DNA from: Ptychodera flava
Lineage: Eukaryota; Hemichordata; Enteropneusta; Ptychoderidae
NCBI RefSeq assembly: GCF_041260155.1
Contig: NC_091932.1
Span: 6,037,501-6,101,500 of the forward strand
Length of the DNA: 64,000 nucleotides
Direction of reading: 5' to 3'
In this document: positions 35,829 through 46,605 of the stretch, one piece after another
Numbering within the stretch: the stretch's first letter is position 1
Layout of the letters: each line of letters opens with the position of its first letter
Translations under genes and position numbers: made by a program
The notes under the pieces: model-generated
What the model saw: only the letters and a program-made list of their open reading frames with translations
Told to the model about the DNA's origin: nothing
The model's database searches: none

Positions 35829-37296
35829 ATAATAATGATGATGACAACGACGATGATGGCGACGATGATTGCTGGAGTTGAGTGTGACTACAGTCATTCA
35901 ATTGTAGATTTATTTATATAGCAGTGTTTCACTGATATCATATATATTATCCTTAAAAGCAATTAATTCCATCTCTTTCAGAAAACTAAATCGGATACAC
36001 AGGAATGTGCGCATAAATTTAATGTTTGCTATGTTGATGTCGTATGGTCTTTACCTTACGAGTGACGTCACTCTTTGGGAGGATATTCTTGAAGGAGAGG
36101 TGAGCTACGTCATTCTGATTGGTGAACGGCCACAAAAATGTGTCGATTCGCAAGTCCTAGGTGAATCAATGTTACAATATTGTTATTTTATAATTTATCA
36201 GTTTATGTCCGTAGAATTCGTGATAAAATGAAAACCGTCAAGAGGCACTGATTTAGCTAATGATGAAATGTCTCTTTAATCAGGGGAATTCATAGCCTAT
36301 GTAAAAAAATATATTAGTATTCGGAAAATTATTTCCAAGACCATAAATCGAAATGTACAAAAATCTTTTCATCGTCAAGTTGAGGAAAATATACGGCAAC
36401 TTAAGCTCACAATAAAATAGTCCTGGGTGCGTGACGTATGACTTGTATTTCTATATTTTCTGTCACTTTACTTTCAGAGGAATAACTCAACCTCGAGTTA
36501 TAATCAAACCCTTCATTGTCGTGGCATTTAATCGTAGTGAACTTCCCCTCAATGTAAAAGAGTTAATGTGAATGAATGAATGACTTGACAATTACTACCT
36601 TCACAGCCGATTGGCTTTGTTATAAATATGCATAAGGTCATTTAATACGAACTGATAAAGTAATATAGTTTGTAATTCTAACATTTAGGAAGCCGATTGG
36701 GTGTGCATGGGTCTCGGCATCGCATCGCACTTGACATTCCTAGCTATGACGTTTTGGATGTTTGCGGAATGCCTCTTTGTTTTCTCCAATGCTACAGCCT
36801 TCTTTGAAAGTGACGTCAAACTGAGGACTTACTACATAATTGGTTGGGGTTGGTATACCATTGAAATCTCAACTATACCCGATGTCTTTAGTGTACTCGT
36901 TTCTTATAGTCTCTCAATGTAAAAAATACTTTACTTTGACAAAGTAGATGGTAGCGTTCTTCAGGAGCATTTCTAGGATAAACAAATGTTTTTGTCATTG
37001 ATAAAGTAAAACTGGAAGCCCATAGTATGATAATCTGGCGAAGACAAAATGCTGACGAAAGCTACGACATGAGAAACAACGACAACGTACATAGCATGGT
37101 ATCAATCAGTGAAGCATGTAACATGGATGAGGCAATTTCAATTTACTGTGAGTTTTCTACCTATTTATCAATACACTCATTTTCACAATAAATGTTACAA
37201 TGCTCCATTGATTTCATTTTATACAGGTATCCCATCAATCATCGTTGGTGTGACAGCAGGAGCGCTTTACGACCGCTATGGTGGCCAAGCGTAAGC

Positions 37297-37376
<80 letters not shown>

Positions 37377-40300
37377 GTTTGTACTAGTCGAGCATGTGCA
37401 CGACATTTCTCATCCACACTTGTAATCTACCCCCGCCCCCCGAATTATTATGCGGTGTACAAACATAACCTTTACGTGGAGAATTGCAGGTTAGATAGTG
37501 CAGGCTTTCTAAGAATATGGTATGCCTATTTGCTATCGGGAAATCAAGTAGGTCGTTTGATCGAGAGCCAACGTAACAAGCGAAATTACTCAAATGCATC
37601 CTAAATATGCAACCATACTATTGGAAATTAGAATCGAAGGATTGGAACCAAAGCGTGTGCTAAAATTGAGTAACTTTTTCAAAGCCCTACTTGTCATAGA
37701 ATATCAAATATGTATGATAAATTACTCTGCATACACAATAAGTCAAGAATAACTCCCTACTGTCTCAACGTGTCTTGTCGTTCGGTTTTTCCGACTTAGG
37801 AAAAGACTACTTCATCTCTAAGTCCTCAGACTGTACATGTGCAGATACTTGTTTTGTAATTTGCAAGAGGGACTGTAGTATTTCGTCACACATAAATATA
37901 GCTGATTGTTTTTGCAGGTGTTGGCTTGACACGGACGGCGGACTGATATGGACTCTTGTTGGGCCAGCTATCATGGTCTTTACCGTGAGTCTTGTGCAGC
38001 ATGTTTTCTGTGACAATGAAACGTTTTCACACCTCAAGTTTGTTCACACCTCCAGCTGTTTAAATGCCTGCATTTGGATCTTTCTGTCAGATCAAGTGTG
38101 GACACTGATGAAGGACAAGCTATTTGTTCGAAACATGTCTGTTTTGCTAATTCACAGTGGAAGAAGAGAACTGTTATGTAATTCAATGTTAATGCTTCCG
38201 TGATGAACATACAAAGTCCAAACAACAGCCTCACAGCTATAAAGATAATCAGAATATAATCAAAAATCTTGTCTAAAGCTGTTTTTGTTTTATTTTATCA
38301 AATCTTTTCACATGTTATTCACAGTCTATACTCGTTTATTTCAGTTCTACTATATACTACTTTACCTGAGCTGATTTTTACAAATAACTCACTGACCAGT
38401 TTGGGATTATAACGCCCATTTTTCCTCTCATTTTCAGGTGAATATTTTGTTACTGATTCTCAGCACCAGAACAATGCTAATCGCAGAGAAAATGGAACTG
38501 AGATACAAAGACGAACAAAAGCTGACATTTACAAAGTATGTCAACACACAAAATGTTCATTCATCTTTATTTCTTGCATGTAGATTTTCCATTCTGAGGG
38601 TAAATGCAAAGTATGTTCTTACATAGACTTGCTCCAAGTCTGTGGACATATTAATTTTTCAAAAAAAAAAAAAAAATGAAGGACTAAACTTCAGCAGACT
38701 GTTGCACTAAGTGGTAGGCTGTTTTGAATATCGTTGGGCGAACGCTTTGGTCAGCCAGTTACTCAGCTGCAGAGAAAAGCCAGGCGACTGGGACCAGTCT
38801 AGTTCTTACATCGAAACAGTGTATTATAGAACAACAATCCTTTTCTTTTGTTAACTTTTCTGTCTATCTACACTGATTGTGTCTGTAAAATTACAGCGAG
38901 GGCACGACTTATCGGAACACCAAATTAGGTAATTACCCAGCAACTTAGCTGAGCACTTTGCAATTTGACCTGGCATTTACCTAAACAAGAGTCTGTTTTA
39001 TTGTCTGAAGACTGATAAGATATCCACCAAACTCAGCAGGCAGCTCCCACTGAGTAAACTGATATGCCTACACAGGAACAACCCATTTTCAACTGGCTCA
39101 TGGGAAAATTGTGAAAAGGGGGAATAAATATTATGATGTAACACAATCTATTGTACTCATTTTGTGTCCTGGGCCTGAACCTGACAAGTTTTGCCTCTGT
39201 ATGTTATTTGGAATTGAAACATCGCAGCATCCCTTGTAAATCTAGAGTTACAAAACTCGTCAAATTTACCACCTTCCATGAGCCCACCACCGACGTTGAT
39301 GGAACAGTCCATTTTTATCATATGATTGGATGGTTGCTCTGATAGTCAGTGTTTCTTCAACAATATGTAATTGTGATTAAAAAACTGGTAATAACATGCA
39401 TATATACAAAAACAGGACACAAAATGACAGCGGCAAATCATGTTTCAGTTACACTTTACAACATTTCATTCCGGCCCTTCAAAACTCTCCCATCAATACA
39501 TGCAGCTGCCAGTCAAAAATGTTTTTTGCAGTGTAGGCATAATAGTTTACTCAGTGGAGGAGCTGCCTGCTGAGTGTGGTGGATATCTTATCAGTCTTCA
39601 GACCATAATAATAGATTTAATGTAATAGATTTACCGAACAAAGTTTCCACACGGGTACAAAGGTAACACGGTCACCAATAGGAAGCAATATTGGTGTTCT
39701 TTCTTTTCCTTCTTACAGAGCGTCTGTGAAGTCAGCAATATTTCTAAATCCTGTCGTGGGTATTTGTTTGGCGTGCCGATACCTCTGTCACGCGGATGTT
39801 ATTTTTGAATATCAGTTCGTCGTACTTGCTGGACTTCAGGTATTTGTTTTAAATTTATAATTCTTTGATGTGTGCCTAACTGAAACACGTGAACTTGATG
39901 AAACCATGGATATAAGGATGTTAAATAAGATTTCCGTCAAAAGACATTATTAGCATTTGTTGAAAATAAGGTTATTCTATGTTTAACTTGATGTGATCAC
40001 GTCATTATTTCCAATAACACCAGCACTACGTCTAACACACAGTGGTACCACATATACCGTATTATCGTTATTGACTTCTCTTTCATACATTTTTCATCAC
40101 AGGGATTGCTAACGTTCTTATTCTATGTGGTGTGGAATCCAGAGGTAAGATTTAAATCAAGTGGCTGTCAGTAGTTCGGGTTTCTTCAGGTATTTTGCAG
40201 GCAATTTGAATGCATCATAAAAAAAAAGTCACTGAACACGTTTCTGCGCAGCTGAATACCCTCATCATTCAGTTTTTGATGATACAACTTTTGTGAAAAT

Positions 40301-41654
40301 GTAATGAGATTGAAAAAGAACAGTTCACTCAAAATCATCCACATCCCATTTGCACAATACCACAAAACATGATGCAAATAGTTATCATTTCCCTTTATTG
40401 ATCCTAGACAACTCCATCCAGAATGACCGAGGGACCGTAGACATACGATTTCCTGAAATCATCTGTAACGTTACTGTAGCTTGTGTTAACCAATGACTCC
40501 ATTCAACGTTTCAGGTGAAGCATGCATGGAAGAAAGGGAAAGAAGATGAAGACGATGACGATTGGGTGAGGGGCAGACAGTGTATCTTAGCAACCACTTG
40601 TACGTTATAATTACAAAGCGTTCAGGTAAAACCTGGATGAGAAAACTAGGAAAACGCTTCTCCAGTAAATAGTCAGACAGTATTGTATAAATTTCCTTTA
40701 TTGCATAAAGGATTCCGTTTATCAAGGGAAAGCATACGTTGGCACCAGTGTTTGTGAAACGTGAATGCAATGATTTTTCTCTTTTTCTACAGGTATCTAC
40801 TACCAGAGTTAGATATCCTGGAACTACTACCAGTGTTGGAGATTCCGCGAAGCCTGGCGACATGTCAAGAGAACAGTCGTTTGCAGGTATGGCATTACTT
40901 TGTTGATCTTACACACAACCATGTACATTGTTTCGTTGATATATTTTAAAATTACACTGTTCTGGCCCTATTTGGAATCTTTACGAGCAGTCTCTTTGCC
41001 CCCTTAGCTAATTTTGTCTACTAAGTGACAAAAACAATTCTCGGATATGTGTTTCAATAGGTGGAAGTCATGAATCCAGAGATGGGCAGTTTACCAGAAG
41101 TGCAAGTCAGGTGAGTAATGATAGAAGGAATTTTTCAGGAATGTTTTGCATGTTTCTTTAAGAAACCGTTTCTTGCTTTACGCATATTATTCTTGGTAAA
41201 GTTACGCACATTCAATAACGTTATTATTCTCTATTTCTCAAGCTTTTTATACAAATACAGTAGTACAATAAAATGATGGATATCATGCCATATAGATAAA
41301 TCAGATGAGAGAGAGAATTATGTTTAATCTGTGTTTTAGTACAAATAAGCGAATATCGGCTAGAATCGAATTATACTGTAACGCCCGGTCAAATGAGCGA
41401 CACAGTCATAAGAACTAGAACCAGGGACATACATAAAACATCCTGTACCAAAGTCTCTCAATCAGCATACTCTCCTCTAGTCTCTGGTCCTCATTTACGA
41501 CACTGTCAGATGGTCATGAATGATTTGTCAAGTTTTCTCCGTTTCCATTTATTGATATTTCAAGGTGTCCTTCTACACGCTGAATTCTCCAACACCAGAC
41601 GATGACGTGTATGCCACATTCGTAGCGGGACAGAAGATAGCATATAAATCTTGA
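29577..41654 (+). CDS. adhesion-type GPCR (family B2) with GAIN/GPS, 5'-incomplete, 20 exons
   Basis: Exons: 29577-29860, 30773-31027, 32596-32704, 33084-33230, 33478-33586, 33846-33963, 34514-34563, 34897-35022, 35345-35448, 35982-36099, 36689-36848, 37227-37290, 37918-37984, 38438-38535, 39719-39839, 40103-40144, 40515-40565, 40793-40886, 41061-41110 and 41565-41654 (TGA). About 750 residues. The order is a Pro/Thr-rich stalk (PPTTPGPTPTEQ), a GAIN-like region with N-glycosylation sites, and a GPS (GCAFWDF … CFCNHTTNFAVLL). Then come TM1 (SVLSLLISIIIYVCLG), TM2 (INLMFAMLMSYGLYLTSDV), TM3 (LTFLAMTFWMFAECLFVF), TM4 (PSIIVGVTAGALY), the loop CWLD, TM5 (GPAIMVFTVNILLLIL), TM6 (FLNPVVGICLACRYL) and TM7 (GLQGLLTFLFYVVWNPEVK). 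The tail is acidic and polar (EDEDDDDW, then YATFVAGQKIAYKS). The first exon needs a phase-1 partner, and no signal-peptide exon was found. The junction between exons 7 and 8 breaks frame; all others are in phase. The exon 11 donor (GTTGGT) is weak but phase-correct. The receptor subfamily is undecided. Confidence 0.9.
31281..32146. mobile_element. 866 bp long-TIR DNA element in receptor intron 2
   Basis: Terminal inverted repeats of about 118 bp, at roughly 95% identity by eye. Both begin AG(T/A)GGCACTCCCACTTGG and contain AATGCCAACGGTCGATATTT and CGCGCGGATCGCGAGATAT. The right flank is TTAA (32147-32150) and the left flank CTGA, compatible with a decayed TTAA target as used by piggyBac and Kolobok elements. 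The interior is GC-rich, with a small hairpin (GTGGTATGC-ATAGAC-GCATACCAC), and has no transposase. Confidence 0.75.
33325..33430 (+). repeat. compound tetranucleotide microsatellite (CATC)n(CATA)n(CAGA)n
   Basis: Three adjoining tetranucleotide runs in receptor intron 4, ending about 47 bases before the exon at 33478. The Cys/Met/Asp-rich minus-strand frames here are artefacts. Confidence 0.95.
34514..35022 (+). other. GPS (autoproteolysis site) segment of the adhesion GPCR
   Basis: Exon 7 supplies PGCAFWDFSI. Exon 8 supplies NGGAWNDVGC and CFCNHTTNFAVLL. The four cysteines and two tryptophans of the GPS are all present. The cleavage triplet is His-Thr-Thr, in the H-x-T/S class that permits self-cleavage between the two threonines and would expose TNFAVLL as the tethered agonist. 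Exon 7 exits at phase 2 with its only sensible donor (AA|GTAAGG), while exon 8 must enter at phase 0 after gacag at 34896. Confidence 0.8.
35721..35871 (+). repeat. (GAT)n trinucleotide microsatellite
   Basis: A nearly pure ATG/GAT run at 35746-35826 with GAC/GAT-rich edges, in receptor intron 9. It produces spurious poly-Met and poly-His frames. Confidence 0.95.
37302..37375 (+). repeat. (AT)n microsatellite
   Basis: A pure TA run of about 74 bases beginning about 11 bases after the donor of the receptor exon at 37227-37290. Tyr-Ile frames across it are artefacts. Confidence 0.95.
39004..39602. mobile_element. 599 bp foldback/MITE in receptor intron 14
   Basis: The left arm begins TCTGAAGACTGATAAGATAT and runs through CCACCAAACTCAGCAGGCAG, CACTGAGTAAACTGATATGC and CTACACA. 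It is matched in reverse complement by the right arm (39495-39602) with few differences. The arms are about 100 bp. The interior is unrelated AT-rich sequence without coding signal. Confidence 0.75.
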
Positions 41655-44600
41655 ACACGACTGGAATATATCAGAGAACCAACACTGCCCATGGCTATAG
41701 TAGATTTCCACATCGAACAAACTGTACTCAATGTAAATGTACTCAAGTGTTAGGGTTAATCTTTGAATGTGCCAGGTTTGTGTGTAAAATCCTGGTTATT
41801 AAGGCTCGAACAATTACAATATGTTATCTTAGTCTAAGTAAATTACAAAAATAAGGAGAAAAATAAAACAAACTCAGTTCCGTCAGTCTGACTGGCCGTA
41901 AACCTGTCGGTCAGTTTCTTTTACACTTTGAACAATAACTACACTATGTTACTTTTTAATGCACTTCCGAATCGACGTGTTTTGCAATATTGTCCAATAT
42001 TGCAAATCTATTCGTTTTGCTTTTGTGCTTGTATTAGACATGTCTGTCTTGACGAACTTGACACAACGGTATACACGGGACATGAACTCACATTGTTGTT
42101 GCTGCGCTTTCTCTCAAGTCACAGTTCAGATAGTTCCGTATCTGTTTCATCCTATACATGTGTTGACAAATCCTGGCATGGCACCGCTTAAATCGGTTCA
42201 TGTTTCCTTCATTTAACTGTATGAGAAGGACATTCATTTGTACCAATTTCGTAGTAAAAAAATTGGACGAATATAAATATGCTAGATGCATACACCATCA
42301 TACAGTACGATGTCGAATTCACCATTTGCTGCACTATTCTGTGGAAAAAAAATTAAAAGGAATTTTCCTTTGAAAGGGAAATACATCAAGTATGAAACAT
42401 TCGCCAGAATCATTTGGTTTTGAAATGTTGTGTTGGTGATCCTGCAGACTCAATAAGTCATCTATGATTTATTTGTATTTGTTTACATTCAACTATTTTG
42501 TCCGTCCATAATGGTAACTCGGAATCCACAGTCAATGTTATGACTCCCGTGAAAAATGTAGTCCACAAAAATAATGAAATATGCTGTTCATAAACAAGAA
42601 AGAAGGGAGGGAAAGAGAGGCCTGTCAGGAAAAATACTAGCATACTATCAGAAATCAATAGTAAAACAAAGCATGAGCGTGTTTTTTCATCGACCACGTG
42701 ACATGTATTTTCATTTTCTTGAAAAGTCATCACTATTAAAGTTATCATGTAAGCTTGTAGAAAAATAGTAAGATTAAACTTATTATTCGTAAGTGTGGAA
42801 CTTTACTTGTCATTTAGTGGATTAAAAATAAACTAACTGTTTGCATCATGAAATATTGTTATTCTTACTTTATATTTCCATCTTTTGATATCATTGCAAG
42901 TAACTATCATTTTCATATTGAATTATAACAATAAATTGGCACGTCCTTAAACTTGTCCAGATAGCAAAAATACTTGAATAAAGTGTTTACCTCAGCTTAA
43001 AACAGGAATGGACTTCCAGTGATACAACCCTGCATCGGTGTCAAAAGTTTCGTAATTTTACTCTCCACATGTTAAAGGTCAGAGGTCATTCCTCTGTCAT
43101 GTTCAGAGAACCTTTCCGAACATGTACACATACCCACTTGCCTGGTCATCTGACTTCCTGTGGACGACTTATCTGTACGTGTATTCTCATTGTTTTTATC
43201 ATCATTCTCGACAAAAGACGAAGTATTAGACAGAATGCAGAAGTTTAGGTGGTTTTGATCAAAAAGCCATTTTTTGTTATATTTGTTAGTTCATTTTTTC
43301 CCATACAATGAGTGATTCATTTTGCACGACTGAATAACGCCCACAATATGGGCGGCAAGGGCCATGGCCTAACACTGCTATTAAGGCTGTTCATGCATAC
43401 ACTGAATATACGAAATACTCCTGTGATCAAATTCACAAAGCAAAACTGTGACGTCAACTTGAACAACCGACTAAAGCATATCAAAATGACGCCATAAAGG
43501 ATGGTAAAGTTGCCCACTGGACGTATCCTGGAAGCAAATTTTATCAATGTATCATATGAATACATTGTGATGGCTATTCACTCACAAAGAATACCCGTAA
43601 CGTTCGTAGGTGATCCGTTCGATGAACTCGTCTGTATCAATTGTTTTCTCTACCCTGTATGTGCAAGCTGTCTCTTTCACTGACTGGCTGGCATTTATTA
43701 ATAGAAAACCGCTCCAATAGTCTTAAACCGTCAAATTTTACAGCTTCGCGCAGTCGGGCCAGCTAGGTCATGACGTACCAAGCAAAAAAAATGCTACTTT
43801 TGTTTGGAAATCGTAAAATTGCCACCTATCATTAAGATTTACATAAGAAAGACATCATATCTGAAATTTAGAAAAAAAATCAAATTACTACATACAGGCT
43901 GATTGTTACGATGTTAAGCTTATTTGGACACAATTTTTGCGTATGAACGATCCTTAAAATATCTGTTCAGCCAGGCTGTCGATACCGGATTTGTAAAAGA
44001 AGTATTTAAAATTGTTACGGTACTTGGAAAAACAAGTGAACTCATCCAGAATACTGTAATCTCAATATCGATGTCCGCAGAAAGGTATGATTGATAATTG
44101 ATTTGTCAGATTACGACAAACGAGCCACAATTATTCACATTCTGAATTGAATAGCCGCACAACTGGTTTCAAAGACCTGCATTAAATGACGTCATTTTGA
44201 CACTCATCGAACCGAATGTTTTTCATTGAAATGCAAGCATTTTGTTAAATTTGATTTATATATGTACAGAAAAGATTGAAAAACATAAGCTCTGCTCCAC
44301 GTTTCGCCATACAGGATTGCCATGATTGGCCAAAGAGTTCGAAAAACATGGATCTTATTACAATCGAAAGTACCTACGTTTCACAACACAAAAATGTGGA
44401 GGGACCATGGGCGCCTGTATACCTCTAATGCGTCATTGACTGTTCCTTTGGTCGACCGGCGTGCACTCGCATGAGGTGCACGGAACAATCTGGATGATAG
44501 GACAGGATAGGACCATCTCACTAGCCGACGACGCACTACAAGTGCCTTTGAGTTGAACTGATTAGATCAATCGGCACGATTTATAGTTAAAGGCGACAAC

Positions 44601-45372
44601 ATTTACTGCTTTTCATGGTGTATTAAATAGATAAGCAAAAAAATCACAACCGAATGACGTAAACGCACGGAATTATGTAGAAAAGGTGATGATGCGTCGT
44701 TGTAGGCCTAATACAAGTGAATACAACATCTGGGACCCGGGTCTGAGAATGCTTTACCGTGATTATAAAAGCAACAACTTCGCTGGTGTGCATGTACACA
44801 TCCAAGCAAAAAACGCCCTCTAGCGTCCTAGTGAGTGTCACACTGCAACGTGTGCTGGTGAGTGCGTACGTGCAGTACATACGTGTATGCATGATATATA
44901 GTGTACAATTCTACATTACCCTAGGTGGTAAGTTACACAGTGTGTACTTATCATCTGTCAGACTATCGTGTCTGAACACACGCCGGTGAATCTGTAAAAT
45001 ACTGACCACAGTGTTTGTGGAGTGACCGTGTACTGACTTATCATAAATTTGTGAACAATTTTGAACTTGAAGAATATGAAAGACGCCGTGGTATTTGCGT
45101 TGTTTAACTTGTGCAGTGATGAAGCTCTCTATTGGGTGGTGGTGGGCTTAATCATTTGCGATATTGAAATAATTGCTTCGTAGGGAAAATTGGTCTCGGT
45201 CATCAAAATTAAAAGAGTGAGCAAACGGGTACATTTTATGACGGCAGTTCGAAGTTTTGTTCGAAGTTAAATAGATAGACGTATGCAGTCAAAACCAGGG
45301 ATTCATCTTATAAAGAAAACTCCGCAATAAATGCTGAATGATGAAAGTTTGTTCGAGCTCTCTTTTAGTTTC
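41655..45372 (+). other. receptor 3' UTR and downstream spacer
   Basis: AT-rich, with short CpG-bearing patches around 44400-44560 and 44800-44990, and a single DR1-like AGGTCAGAGGTCA at about 43077-43089. No exon, RNA gene or clear element was recognised. The open frames here are short and lack splice support. Confidence 0.45.
41862..41867 (+). terminator. candidate poly(A) signal of the adhesion GPCR
   Basis: AATAAA about 210 bases after the receptor stop, in an A-rich stretch. It is the first canonical signal downstream of the stop. Confidence 0.45.
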
Positions 45373-45386
45373 ATGTCATATTATAA
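45373..45386 (+). repeat. LINE target-site duplication, 5' copy
   Basis: ATGTCATATTATAA, identical to 46592-46605, immediately before the first LINE-derived codons. Confidence 0.85.
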
Positions 45387-46591
45387 AACCTTGGTAAAAG
45401 CAAAATAATTGTGTTTCGAAAAGGAGGTCGCCTAAAAAAGACCGAGAAATGGTATACTGGGGATGTAAAGAAATTGAAGTAGTTTCAAAGTATAATTATT
45501 TAGGGGTCATTCTTTCAAGTTCAGGTGTCTGGTATCAGGCACAAAAATACATTGCAGATCAAGCTAGGAAGGCTTTGTACAATCTTGAGAGCACTTTATA
45601 CAGATTTGATGGGCTCCATCCCAACATTGCATTTCACATATTTGATTGTAAGATACTTCCTATCCTTCTTTATGGTGGTGCTATTTGGGGGACACGAGAT
45701 TGTGTCGATGATGAAAAAATCCAGCATAAATTCTGCAAATTTCTGTTAGGTGTAAAATTGAACACAACAAACTCTGCTGTAATAGGAGAATTGTGAAGAT
45801 ATCCCATTAAAACTTACCTTGATATGGAAATTTTACGTTATTGGATAAGATGTCTTCACCCTGAATGCCCTGAAATTGTCTATGATTGTTACAAGTACCA
45901 GTATGATCGAGCAGAAAAACGTGTAAACTGTTGGGCTTTATATGTAAAACATTTGTTGTATAAATATGGTTTTGGTGACTTCTGGATAAATCAGCAAACA
46001 ATCGATTGTACTTATTTACTTCAACAGTTTAAAGAAAGGTGTTGTGATATCGCAATGCAAGAATGGCAATCAGAGATAGAGAGTAGCTGTAGTCTCCGTA
46101 CATATGTAAATTTTAAAAATGCTTTTAATGTGAGAAATATCTTAAATGTATTCAGACTACTATATATCGCAAGGCTTTAGCCCGTCTCCGGGTATCATCC
46201 CATAATCTTCTAGTTCAAAAAGGAAGAGAACTTTGAATTCCGCTTCAAGACAGATTGTGTCCATTTAATTGTAACTGTATAGAAGACGAACTTCACTTTC
46301 TCCTGGTCTGTACTCAATATGAAAATTTCAGAGCCCATTTCATTCCTCAATTTTACTACACACCTGCTATTAAATGGAAATTTAGTCGATTTTTACAATC
46401 AGAAAATGAGAGCATCTTGGAAAATCTAGCAAAATATGTATTCCATGCTTTTAAACAACGTCAGCGTCTGCTTGGCAATGGAAACTAGAAATGTAACTTA
46501 GTCTGAAACCTCAAGTGACTGTAACTTTTCAATATGAAAATTGTACATTAAGGCCGGTGGCCTATAGTACTGAATAAATATGATGATGATG
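45387..46591 (+). mobile_element. 5'-truncated LINE, reverse-transcriptase C-terminus and zinc-knuckle 3' end
   Basis: Frame pieces read NLGKSKIIVFRKGG, YNYLGVILSSSGVWYQAQKY, FDCKILPILLYGGAIWG, a long C-terminal region (LDMEILRYWIRCLHPECP) and CPFNCNCIEDELHFLLVC (a C-x3-C-x-C…H…C knuckle). It ends KQRQRLLGNGN plus stop and a tail TGAATAAATATGATGATGATG. The pieces lie in different frames (about 45390-45445, 45449-45796, 45824-46180 and 46200-46488), with a stop after VIGEL, so it is inactive. Both flanks carry the identical 14 bases ATGTCATATTATAA (45373-45386 and 46592-46605), a target-site duplication. Clade not decided; the 3' (TGA)n-like tail and YLGV/LLYG motifs fit several non-LTR groups. 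Confidence 0.85.
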
Positions 46592-46605
46592 ATGTCATAT
46601 TATAA
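46592..46605 (+). repeat. LINE target-site duplication, 3' copy
   Basis: ATGTCATATTATAA directly after the GATGATG tail of the LINE. The boundary with the tail is ambiguous by a base or two. Confidence 0.85.

Noticed and set aside
35697-35921. poly-His and poly-Met proteins
   Set aside because: Artefacts of the (GAT)n microsatellite in receptor intron 9.
37192-37604. Tyr-Ile repeat proteins
   Set aside because: Artefacts of the (AT)n run after the receptor exon at 37227-37290.
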